Assembly (NCBI GenBank): GCA_031259655.1
Contig: JAIRLF010000325.1
Coordinates: 1 to 5,077 of the forward strand
DNA: 5,077 bases
DNA from: Prevotellaceae bacterium
GTDB lineage: Bacteria > Bacteroidota > Bacteroidia > Bacteroidales > UBA932
Direction of reading: 5' to 3'
Shown: positions 1-5,077 of the stretch, piece after piece
Numbering within the stretch: position 1 is the first letter of the stretch
Layout: the number at the start of each line of letters is the position of its first letter
Notes under the pieces: model-generated
Database searches by the model: none
What the model was told of the DNA's origin: nothing
What the model saw: the letters and a program-made list of their open reading frames with translations, nothing else
Position numbers and translations under genes: made by a program

Positions 1-2
1 GC

Positions 3-365
3 GCCGAAATCTTGAACAAGTGTATCAACAATACAGGTCTGGAATATCTGACCGAATCGGATTTCAACGATTTGAAACAGGCAAACGAGAAAAATAATTT
101 AGGGCTGGTTTTAGACCACGAAGAACTTTTCGCAGACGAAAATGTCACAGACTTATTTATAAAGATTGATGATTTGCCTCAATTAATCGGACGCAATCCC
201 GACGCTGTCAAAAGTTTGCCGAGTTATCACAATTACAGGTTGTGGCGCGACAGGCTGAAGGTCGGCTTTGTCTCTGTTTGCGATATTCCAAACTATAATG
301 TGCAGGCAAATGAAAAATTGGGAGACATTATAAGAGAATGTAAAATCTTAAATTTTAAATATTGA
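3..365 (+). CDS. 3' end of a gene of unknown function (5' truncated by window edge)
   Basis: The frame is open from the first complete codon at base 3 and ends with TGA at 363-365, giving at least 121 residues. A TTG at 12 could be read as a start, but the open frame continues upstream of it and no start signal is visible, so I treat this as the C-terminal part of a longer protein. The visible part is soluble and mixed alpha/beta in appearance, with no transmembrane segment or signal peptide. It carries a compact aromatic and basic stretch (SYHNYRLWRDRLKVGF) followed by CDIPNYN and a short C-terminal amphipathic helix. The next gene starts 7 bases after the stop, so the two are very likely co-transcribed. 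I do not recognise the family securely. A weak resemblance, from memory, to the C-terminal end of SrfC-type dynamin-like proteins is possible but unproven. That it is a real coding end is well supported by the long open frame and tight spacing; function is unknown. Confidence 0.8.
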   Translation, partial: AEILNKCINNTGLEYLTESDFNDLKQANEKNNLGLVLDHEELFADENVTDLFIKIDDLPQLIGRNPDAVKSLPSYHNYRLWRDRLKVGFVSVCDIPNYNVQANEKLGDIIRECKILNFKY

Positions 366-372
366 TAACATT

Positions 373-3045
373 ATGGCAATAATAACAGGAAAAAGCGAAT
401 TGTGCAGAACCGATGATTACTTGAAATATTTCAAATCGCTGCAGGGTATTGGAGGAAAGACATTGTTTGAGCGCTATCCCTCGTTTGAAAATATTGTAAA
501 CAACAATATTGATGATAAATATAAGTGTTTTTTGGCTCAACCGGCAGTAAAAAACGACAGTTCAATTATATGGTATGGAAAGACATATCATGAAACGCCA
601 CAACTCTTATCCGAATTGCAGGGCGAAGAATTAGAAAAGTATGAGCGTATCAAAGACGAAACGCTTACGTATTACGGGAATAAAATAAATGCTCTCAGAC
701 AATCGGGCAAGGGTATGGAAGCCGACTTTCTTGCCGGCGCAACGAAATTTATAGACGAGCGGTTTATTTACTGCTACGACGATATGGTTGTTTTGGGCGT
801 ATGGGGCATGCAGTTACGTAACGAAATAAGAGATACGACAGGCATTGTAATGAAAAACCTGATTGTACCGGTAAAACAAGTAGCGCCGGCTGAAACGCCG
901 GTCGAAACGACAACCGAAATGCCGGTCGAAACGCCGGTCGAAACCTTAGCCGTTCCGCCGCAACCGCCCGTTCCGCCGGTTACGCCGATTCTGCCAAAAA
1001 AGCGTTTTTGGTCATGGTTTAATTGGAAAAGGCTGCTATGGTTGCTGCTATGGTTGTTGTTATTACTGCTGTTGTTATTACTGTTTTGTTGGCTGTTCCG
1101 CAATTGTAGCGGCAGGCGCGATTTTGCTTCTATCCCGGAGCCGATAGATGACAAGCCATGGATATACGATGACCCGAACGTGGGAGACGATGGCGGCATT
1201 TACGACCCTGGCAATCCTTATACGCCCGTTCCGACGCTGCCGGATTACGGCGCTGTATTGCCGCCTCAACAGGGCGTGTTGCCGCCAATAGAAGACGATA
1301 CGGAAATCATACCCGGAAATCCGACAATCATCGGCAATCGTTTGAATATTCTTATGGAAAACGAAGATAAATCCATACTGAATTTAGCAAAGGACTTCAA
1401 AGCGAAATATCCCGACGACAAATATAAAGTGATTTATTACGACGACATAATAAAACGTATGCAAATCAAAATCCCGAAAGAGGAACGTGAACGGTTGAAA
1501 CAGGAAATCCCGAGCAAGTTTGCACCCGAGTACGAACTTTTTGTTTTCGACGAAGCGCTGTTTGAAGGAAATTACACTCCCGACGACCCTGCATTTGCCG
1601 ACAGCGACAAATCCTGGTATCTTCACGCAATAAAAGCGCCGCAGGCATGGGAAATCACTCGCGGCTCGCCGAAACTTACCGTCGCAATCGTCGATAACGG
1701 ATTCAATCTTTCGCATCCCGAACTGAGCAGCAAAGTGGTGATGCCTTACAATGTGTGGACGCATTCGAACGAAGTCTTTCCGCAAAAGATTGACCACGGA
1801 ACACATGTAGCGGGAACTGCATTAGCCGTCGCCGACAACGGAAAGGGTATTTGCGGCGTCGCTCCCGGATGCGCATTTATGCCTGTTCAGGTCGCCGACG
1901 CACGGGGTTTGATGACGACAACATCTATACTCGACGGCATTCTCTACGCTCTGTATCAGGGCGCCAATGTGATAAACGTTTCGCTGGGCGGTCAGTTTAC
2001 AGGACTTTCCCATTTCCCCGAAAACATGCAGGAAGATTTGATACATAATCATTTTAAGGAAGAAGAACGCTTATGGCGCGAAATTATGCGAATCGCCGCC
2101 CGTCACAATTCCGTCGTAGTCGTAGCAGCGGGAAACGACAATGTTCTGGCAGGTATCGACGCGTTGCAGCGTCCCGAACTGTTTGTTACCGTTTCGGCTG
2201 TGGACAAAAACAACCGGAATTACGGCAAAGCCGATTTCAGCAACTACGGGTCATATTCGACCGTTTCGGCGCCCGGCGTTGACATTTACAGTTCTGTCGG
2301 CAAGAACGGTTACCAAACAATGAGCGGCACAAGCATGGCGGCGCCGATTGTTACAGGCGCTATCGCCCTGATGAAAAGCGTGAACGACTCCATCACAAGC
2401 AAGCAAATCATCTGTATCCTGCAAACAACCGGATTACCGATGCAGGACAATATCGGAAACCTGATACAGTTGGACAAAGCGCTCGAAATCGTCAAGTCGG
2501 GAAAAACTGTCGATTGCCGACCAATACCTTCAACCGGCGATGTGCAAATATTGCTGGAATGGAACAATTACAACGATTTGGATTTGCGCTGTATCGACCC
2601 GTATGGCGCGGCTGTATGGTATAAAAATAAAAGAGTTCCGAGCGGAGGATTTCTCGAAATAGATATGAATGTGGAATATCCCGACAGTAAAACGCCTGTC
2701 GAAAATATTTATTGGGCAACCGGCAGCGCTCCCAGTGGAACTTATGAGGTGCACCTTACATATTTTAGAAGGCATGAATCGGCAATAAACGAAACGCCTT
2801 ACGCCATTAAGGTGAAATACGGGGATAAAACCGAAGATTATAGCGGCTCCATAAGAAAAGAAGACAACGCAATCCGCATTTGCAGTTTCACTCTGAACAA
2901 CGGGAATAGTATACAAAATCCGAACTCTCCGAATCCCAATAATCCTTTAAACCGGAGGTCGCATCTGGAACAGGAACGCAAACGATTACAACGGGAATTG
3001 GAGCGAATAAACGAAGAATTAAGACAAATTGGAAACAGTAGATAA
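373..3045 (+). CDS. Membrane-anchored subtilisin-like (S8) serine protease with YfaP/DUF2135-like C-terminal domain
   Basis: Predicted subtilase of 890 residues that should cleave peptide bonds outside the cytoplasmic membrane. Residues 1-165 form a domain without signal peptide, with motifs FLAQP (53-57), IWYGKTYHETP (66-76) and VWGM (143-146). Residues 170-208 are a Pro/Thr/Val/Glu linker. After a KKR..KR basic stretch, residues 221-242 are a transmembrane helix with ten consecutive leucines, implying N-in/C-out topology. Residues 247-322 are an Asp/Pro/Gly linker. Residues 324-397 resemble an I9-type propeptide. The S8 domain (about 412-700) has Asp441 (VAIVDNGF), His475 (HGTHVAG), oxyanion Asn588 (AAGND) and Ser654 (GTSMAAP), so it should be active. 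Residues 721-845 match the YfaP/DUF2135 style (LLEWNNYNDLDL, then SGGFLEID and APSGTYEVHLTY). Residues 865-886 form a Leu/Ile heptad coiled coil. The ATG at 373 lies 7 bases after the upstream stop; no Shine-Dalgarno is seen, as is usual in Bacteroidota. The protease call is firm; substrate and biological role are unknown. Confidence 0.95.
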   Translation: MAIITGKSELCRTDDYLKYFKSLQGIGGKTLFERYPSFENIVNNNIDDKYKCFLAQPAVKNDSSIIWYGKTYHETPQLLSELQGEELEKYERIKDETLTYYGNKINALRQSGKGMEADFLAGATKFIDERFIYCYDDMVVLGVWGMQLRNEIRDTTGIVMKNLIVPVKQVAPAETPVETTTEMPVETPVETLAVPPQPPVPPVTPILPKKRFWSWFNWKRLLWLLLWLLLLLLLLLLFCWLFRNCSGRRDFASIPEPIDDKPWIYDDPNVGDDGGIYDPGNPYTPVPTLPDYGAVLPPQQGVLPPIEDDTEIIPGNPTIIGNRLNILMENEDKSILNLAKDFKAKYPDDKYKVIYYDDIIKRMQIKIPKEERERLKQEIPSKFAPEYELFVFDEALFEGNYTPDDPAFADSDKSWYLHAIKAPQAWEITRGSPKLTVAIVDNGFNLSHPELSSKVVMPYNVWTHSNEVFPQKIDHGTHVAGTALAVADNGKGICGVAPGCAFMPVQVADARGLMTTTSILDGILYALYQGANVINVSLGGQFTGLSHFPENMQEDLIHNHFKEEERLWREIMRIAARHNSVVVVAAGNDNVLAGIDALQRPELFVTVSAVDKNNRNYGKADFSNYGSYSTVSAPGVDIYSSVGKNGYQTMSGTSMAAPIVTGAIALMKSVNDSITSKQIICILQTTGLPMQDNIGNLIQLDKALEIVKSGKTVDCRPIPSTGDVQILLEWNNYNDLDLRCIDPYGAAVWYKNKRVPSGGFLEIDMNVEYPDSKTPVENIYWATGSAPSGTYEVHLTYFRRHESAINETPYAIKVKYGDKTEDYSGSIRKEDNAIRICSFTLNNGNSIQNPNSPNPNNPLNRRSHLEQERKRLQRELERINEELRQIGNSR
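886..946 (+). repeat. Short in-gene repeat encoding an E-T/M-P-V-E-T linker
   Basis: Several copies of a roughly 12-base word (gccggtcgaaac and variants) lie in frame and encode the ETPVET, EMPVET, ETPVET run of the linker before the transmembrane helix of the protease. It is followed by a proline-rich segment (PPQPPVPPV). Such low-complexity linkers can change length by slippage without breaking the frame. I infer a flexible spacer between the cytosolic domain and the membrane. Confidence 0.6.
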
Positions 3046-3129
3046 ATTATTGCGAATGAAAAGTAAACAGGAGATAAAAGGAAGCGAATTTTTAAATCGG
3101 CGTAGCCAAATAAATAAAATATAACAGAT

Positions 3130-3141
3130 TAATAAGAATTA
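3130..3141 (+). repeat. Left copy of 12-base direct repeat flanking the repeat block
   Basis: The word taataagaatta occurs here and again at 3643-3654. The preceding word cagatta also occurs at both places (3125-3131 and 3625-3631), but the right copy has an extra run containing nine A between the two words. The sequence is AT-rich, so chance similarity is possible. It may instead mark duplication at the ends of an inserted block, or a shared leader sequence upstream of a start codon. Confidence 0.4.
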
Positions 3142-3151
3142 TGATATACGA

Positions 3152-3159
3152 TACTTTTG
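3152..3159 (+). promoter_or_regulatory. Possible Bacteroidota -7 promoter box
   Basis: The octamer tacttttg matches the Bacteroidota housekeeping -7 consensus TAnnTTTG exactly. No convincing -33 TTTG element is visible about 19-22 bases upstream, so support is partial. If used, transcription would start just before the inverted-repeat element, and both repeat systems would become an untranslated leader of the downstream membrane-protein gene. Confidence 0.25.
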
Positions 3160-3180
3160 TTTATATAATAGAAAGACATT

Positions 3181-3210
3181 TGCATCCCGTAGGGATGCAT
3201 CGCTCGGTAG
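3181..3210 (+). repeat. Left outer arm (module A) of the inverted-repeat element
   Basis: Contains the perfect palindrome tgcatccc-gta-gggatgca (3181-3199) plus an 11-base tail ending ggtag. Its reverse complement recurs at 3315-3344 with a single C-to-T difference. Confidence 0.85.
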
Positions 3211-3314
3211 AACAACAATCGACCCTTTCATTGCATTCCGTAGGGATGCATCCCTGTTTGATTAATCTTTGGATGCATCCCTACGGGATGCACAATGTGG
3301 ATGTTATTGCTTTG

Positions 3315-3344
3315 CTACCGAGCGATGCATCCCTATGGGATGCA
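3315..3344 (-). repeat. Right outer arm (module D) of the inverted-repeat element
   Basis: Reverse complement of 3181-3210 with one mismatch, which falls in the 3-base hairpin loop (tat in place of tac). Because the loop does not pair, the hairpin within this module remains perfect. Confidence 0.85.
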
Positions 3345-3367
3345 AACATGCAAAATAATAGCGTCTG

Positions 3368-3401
3368 TTTGCTTCAACTTTGCTTGAAATGGTTATATTT
3401 T
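3368..3401 (+). promoter_or_regulatory. Possible promoter between the two repeat systems
   Basis: TTTG at 3368-3371 is followed after 22 bases by tatatttt at 3394-3401, which matches the Bacteroidota -7 consensus TAnnTTTG except for the last base. Spacing is at the long edge of what is usual. If real, it would give the 309-residue membrane protein its own promoter, with the tandem hairpin array as 5' leader. The evidence is pattern matching in AT-rich DNA and is weak. Confidence 0.25.
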
Positions 3402-3431
3402 ATTTATTTCACATTTCTAAAAGGATTACCC

Positions 3432-3606
3432 GCTGCACATTGCAGCGCTCATTCAAGTAATACTCGAACGAATGCTGCACATTGCAGCGCTCATTCAAGT
3501 AATACTCGAACGAACGCTGCACATTGCAGCGCTCATTCGTTCATCGACGAACGAATGCTACACATTGCAGCGCTCATTCGTTCATCGACGAACGAACGCT
3601 GCACAG
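3432..3606. repeat. Tandem array of 41/42-base hairpin units
   Basis: Four full units start at 3432, 3474, 3516 and 3557 (lengths 42, 42, 41, 41), and a partial fifth occupies 3598-3606. Each begins with gctgcacattgcagcgctc; unit 4 has gctacac in place of gctgcac. This gives a hairpin with arms gctgca and tgcagc around a cat loop. The second halves come in two types: units 1 and 2 carry aagtaatactcgaacga, while units 3 and 4 carry gttcatcgacgaacga. The latter forms its own hairpin, with 9-base arms at 3534-3542 and 3549-3557 in unit 3. The array is thus a chain of alternating small hairpins. There are no unique spacers, so it is not CRISPR. Its position directly before the next gene suggests a transcribed leader or an intergenic repeat that expanded by recombination. 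Confidence 0.85.
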
Positions 3607-3642
3607 TTTTCGCGCCTTATATTGCAGATTATGAAAAAAAAA

Positions 3643-3654
3643 TAATAAGAATTA
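3643..3654 (+). repeat. Right copy of 12-base direct repeat flanking the repeat block
   Basis: Identical to 3130-3141 (taataagaatta). It lies 9 bases before the ATG of the next gene and directly after a run of nine A (3634-3642). Confidence 0.4.
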
Positions 3655-3663
3655 AGAATTAAT

Positions 3664-4593
3664 ATGTATCAGTCAAAATTTTCATTAGCCGATGTGCTTA
3701 CGGTATTAGCAGCTCTTGCCTTTGGCTATGTCTGCTTTTTAAGCGCCAATTTCTTTACTTTGGGCGACACTCAACAAAGTGTTATTATGTCAATTATTAT
3801 TGCCGTATTGTTAGGCGGACTGGCGTTTGGAGCCAAGTTGCTGAAACGGACAAGCCGGCGTTTCAAAACCTGTTTCGTTTGTGAAATGATTATGCTGGTT
3901 TTGTTTGCCGGATTTGCGTGCCTCTTTGCCATTTCGCCGTTTCCGCACTATTTTTCAGTTTCCGGCAAAAAAATAGGAATACAAGCCAAACTTGAAGTAA
4001 GCATTAATCAAGCCAAAAATATGTTTGCCGAATATGAAAAATATGCCAGGACCAGAGAAGAACTTTACAAAAACAGATTGCAAAGCGCGGTCGCCGCAAA
4101 ACAGGTCAATCCAAGCAACTATGCAATGTATGGTTTTGAGAACAACACAGTTGCGGATAAAACGCAAATCGAAAACAAGATGTTCTCTATTCACGCCGAT
4201 TTGTTCCCGTCCAACTTCACCGAAATGAAGCGAGTGGATTCTATCTGGCTGGTAAAATCATGGAATACAGTCAAAAAATGGAAACCCATAGGCATAGTGG
4301 GCGTAGTGAATGATGTTGAACAAAACTCAAAAGAATGGTTGAAACAATTAATCAAACTGTCTGCCGTAAGAGCAAAAGGCGAACAAACTAAAGATTTTAG
4401 TTACGCCCTGTCGTTTGACGACGTCAAACAATATTTTACAACACTTGGCAACCCAACACATATTTCTATCGGACTGGCTATGCTGTCGTATGCGCTTATG
4501 TTACTGTCGTGGTTTGTTACAAAACGACACTCGAAATTTCCGGGATTTGGAACATTGTTTTCAACAGGAGCAGTCAGCGATAATGAATTATAA
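3664..4593 (+). CDS. Four-helix membrane protein of unknown function with large extracytoplasmic loop
   Basis: A 309-residue integral membrane protein whose family I do not recognise. Hydrophobic segments lie at about 9-31, 38-60, 72-91 and 266-286. The basic loop KLLKRTSRRFK (58-68) and the basic tail after helix 4 (KRHSK, 287-291) point to cytoplasmic N- and C-termini by the positive-inside rule. That leaves residues 92-265, about 170 residues, outside. This loop begins PFPHYF (92-97), continues with charged helical sequence around 108-145 that may form a coiled coil (INQAKNMFAEYEKYARTREE), and contains IWLVKSW and WKPIGIVGVV. The ATG at 3664 is used because hydrophobic segment 1 follows directly; no Shine-Dalgarno is visible. 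The next gene starts 21 bases after its stop, suggesting co-transcription. The extracytoplasmic loop would lie in the same compartment as the protease domain of the upstream gene, so it is a candidate partner or substrate; this is inference. Confidence 0.9.
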   Translation: MYQSKFSLADVLTVLAALAFGYVCFLSANFFTLGDTQQSVIMSIIIAVLLGGLAFGAKLLKRTSRRFKTCFVCEMIMLVLFAGFACLFAISPFPHYFSVSGKKIGIQAKLEVSINQAKNMFAEYEKYARTREELYKNRLQSAVAAKQVNPSNYAMYGFENNTVADKTQIENKMFSIHADLFPSNFTEMKRVDSIWLVKSWNTVKKWKPIGIVGVVNDVEQNSKEWLKQLIKLSAVRAKGEQTKDFSYALSFDDVKQYFTTLGNPTHISIGLAMLSYALMLLSWFVTKRHSKFPGFGTLFSTGAVSDNEL

Positions 4594-4614
4594 TAAACAG
4601 TCTATACAATAAAG

Positions 4615-5077
4615 ATGAATAAAATACAGGTTTTAAACGATATTGAAAATATACAGGCAGAACAACTTGTTGAATATATCTGTCAAGGCATAGTTACCCT
4701 CGACGAGTTGAAAAGTACCGGCAATTTGGATGCGCCCAAACGAAAAGCGATTCAAGCCTTGCTGACTGTAAGCAATCAGGAAAATAACAGTGCGACAGAC
4801 AAAACGCAAATATTAAAAAACACCGAGAATTTATCGGCAGAACAACTTTTTGAGTATATCAGTCAGGGTATAGTAAGCCTCGACGAGTTGAAAAACAGCG
4901 GCAACCTTGACGCATCCAAACGTAAAGTAATTCAAAAGTTACAGACGGCGCACGACAGGGAAGACGACGCGGCATGGGAGCGTTACGGTTATAACGAAGC
5001 GGGACTCGCCGATTATATACTGCAATATCCCGAAGGCAAACATACGAAAGAAGCAAAAGACAGAATTAAATTTCTGG
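4615..5077 (+). CDS. Repeat-module protein, 5' part (3' truncated by window edge)
   Basis: An open frame from ATG 4615 runs without a stop to the window end, giving 154 complete codons. It contains two copies of an approximately 42-residue module at residues 10-51 and 70-111, offset by exactly 60 residues. The shared pattern is EN-x-x-AEQL-x-EYI-x-QGIV-x-LDELK, then GNLDA-x-KRK-x-IQ, which looks like a compact helical domain. After a short acidic and charged linker (DREDDAAWERY), residues 119-154 read AWERYGYNEAGLADYILQYPEGKHTKEAKDRI. This is the W...Y..YP.GKH..EA..RI pattern common in Bacteroidota multi-domain proteins, where it usually forms helical repeats. No signal peptide or membrane segment is seen, so the visible part is probably cytosolic. 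I do not know its function; by architecture it may be an adaptor or scaffold, with the effector part possibly beyond the right edge. Spacing to the upstream gene is 21 bases. Confidence 0.88.
   Translation, partial: MNKIQVLNDIENIQAEQLVEYICQGIVTLDELKSTGNLDAPKRKAIQALLTVSNQENNSATDKTQILKNTENLSAEQLFEYISQGIVSLDELKNSGNLDASKRKVIQKLQTAHDREDDAAWERYGYNEAGLADYILQYPEGKHTKEAKDRIKFL
4642..4947 (+). repeat. Two in-frame copies of a 42-codon module (4642-4767 and 4822-4947)
   Basis: The two DNA copies are 180 bases apart and still share long identical words, for example ggcagaacaactt and ctcgacgagttgaaaa. Their differences are mainly at third positions and conservative substitutions. This indicates internal duplication followed by purifying selection on the protein rather than a very recent DNA duplication. 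Confidence 0.8.

Larger units (their letters stand above)
3181..3344. repeat. Nested inverted-repeat element of four palindromic modules
   Basis: Four short palindromes share the pattern tgcatccc, a 3-base loop, gggatgca: A at 3181-3199, B at 3232-3250 (one mismatch), C at 3274-3292 and D at 3326-3344. The loops are gta in A and B, tac in C and tat in D. The outer pair extends into a 30-base inverted repeat: 3181-3210 against 3315-3344, one mismatch, including the tail cgctcggtag and its complement. The inner pair is a 22-base inverted repeat: 3232-3253 against 3271-3292, one mismatch. Spacings between outer and inner modules are nearly equal (21 and 22 bases), so the whole 164 bases could fold as one long cruciform or RNA stem. 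The form resembles a palindromic intergenic repeat or small non-autonomous element; no transposase is present nearby. Confidence 0.85.
3046..3663. other. 618-base intergenic block without a credible gene
   Basis: This gap between the protease and the four-helix membrane protein is unusually long for an otherwise tightly packed strand. Bases 3046-3180 and 3345-3430 are AT-rich with no recognisable gene or RNA. Bases 3181-3344 hold a nested inverted-repeat element and 3432-3606 a tandem hairpin array, annotated separately. A 173-codon open frame crosses the block (3141-3662), but its translation is simply the repeats read through, so I do not call it a gene. No intrinsic terminator with a clear U-tract was found after the protease stop. 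Confidence 0.75.

Noticed and set aside
12..14. TTG start for the first gene
   Set aside because: The frame is open upstream to the window edge and no start signal precedes the TTG, so a truncated longer gene is more likely.
774..1199. 141-codon minus-strand open frame opposite the linker and transmembrane part of the protease
   Set aside because: Its Ser/Asn-rich and Val/Ser/Thr/Gly-rich composition is the complement of the leucine run and repeat linker on the + strand; it is a shadow frame.
1384..2916. Several minus-strand and out-of-frame open frames inside the protease gene
   Set aside because: They overlap a domain-supported coding sequence with intact catalytic motifs and show no domain of their own.
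3056..3124. 22-codon open frame after the protease stop
   Set aside because: Short, lysine-rich, with no ribosome binding site and no recognisable motif; expected by chance in AT-rich DNA.
3181..3199. Intrinsic terminator of the protease transcript
   Set aside because: The hairpin is followed by a mixed sequence without a U-tract, and the element repeats four times in both orientations.
3181..3344. REP element with the conserved GTAG tetranucleotide
   Set aside because: A GTAG is present at 3207-3210, but it lies 3' of the hairpin rather than 5' as in classical REPs, and no RAYT transposase is seen, so the assignment is not supported.
3432..3606. CRISPR array
   Set aside because: Repeats are directly adjacent and the intervening parts are shared between units; there are no unique spacers and no cas gene in the window.
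3141..3662. 173-codon open frame across the intergenic block
   Set aside because: Its translation is the palindromes and tandem units read through: HPVGMH-type words, then AAHCSAHSSNTRTN twice. The frame of the repeats shifts from the 42-base to the 41-base units, so the same DNA core is translated as different peptides, which argues against a selected protein. The start lies next to a possible promoter box and has no ribosome binding site.
4859..5056. 65-codon minus-strand open frame at the right edge
   Set aside because: It lies opposite the repeat-module protein, whose duplicated protein pattern supports the + strand frame.

Overview
The window looks like part of a chromosome from a Bacteroidota bacterium, probably Bacteroidales. 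The genes have modest GC content, the intergenic DNA is AT-rich, none of the three visible starts (373, 3664, 4615) has a Shine-Dalgarno sequence, and the protein style and dense palindromic intergenic repeats fit that phylum. This placement is inference from style; no marker gene is present.

Layout: all four supported genes lie on the + strand. (1) 3-365 is the 3' end of a gene that starts outside the window; its family is not recognised with confidence. (2) Seven bases later, 373-3045 encodes an 890-residue membrane-anchored subtilisin-like (S8) protease. Its order is an N-terminal domain predicted to be cytosolic, a Pro/Thr/Glu linker, a leucine-run transmembrane helix, an extracytoplasmic linker, an I9-like propeptide, the S8 catalytic domain with all key residues, a YfaP/DUF2135-like beta domain and a C-terminal coiled coil. 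(3) 3046-3663 is a 618-base stretch with no credible gene. It holds two unrelated repeat systems: a nested inverted-repeat element (3181-3344), and a 41/42-base tandem array (3432-3606) whose units are themselves hairpins. A 12-base direct repeat flanks the whole block. (4) 3664-4593 encodes an unrecognised 309-residue protein with four predicted transmembrane helices and a large extracytoplasmic loop. (5) 4615-5077 is the 5' part of a gene for a repeat protein with two approximately 42-residue modules and the start of a further helical segment; it runs off the right edge.

How they may work together: same strand, short gaps (7 and 21 bases) and the shared envelope theme suggest one functional locus, interrupted or differentially tuned by the repeat block. 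A plausible reading is an envelope-spanning proteolytic module: the protease links a cytosolic domain to an extracytoplasmic protease, the four-helix protein is a membrane partner, and the repeat protein is a soluble adaptor. This is inference; no known system is identified. From memory of family style only, the upstream partial gene and the protease's N-terminal domain resemble conserved Bacteroidota genes associated with SrfB/SrfC-type loci, but nothing in the window proves this.
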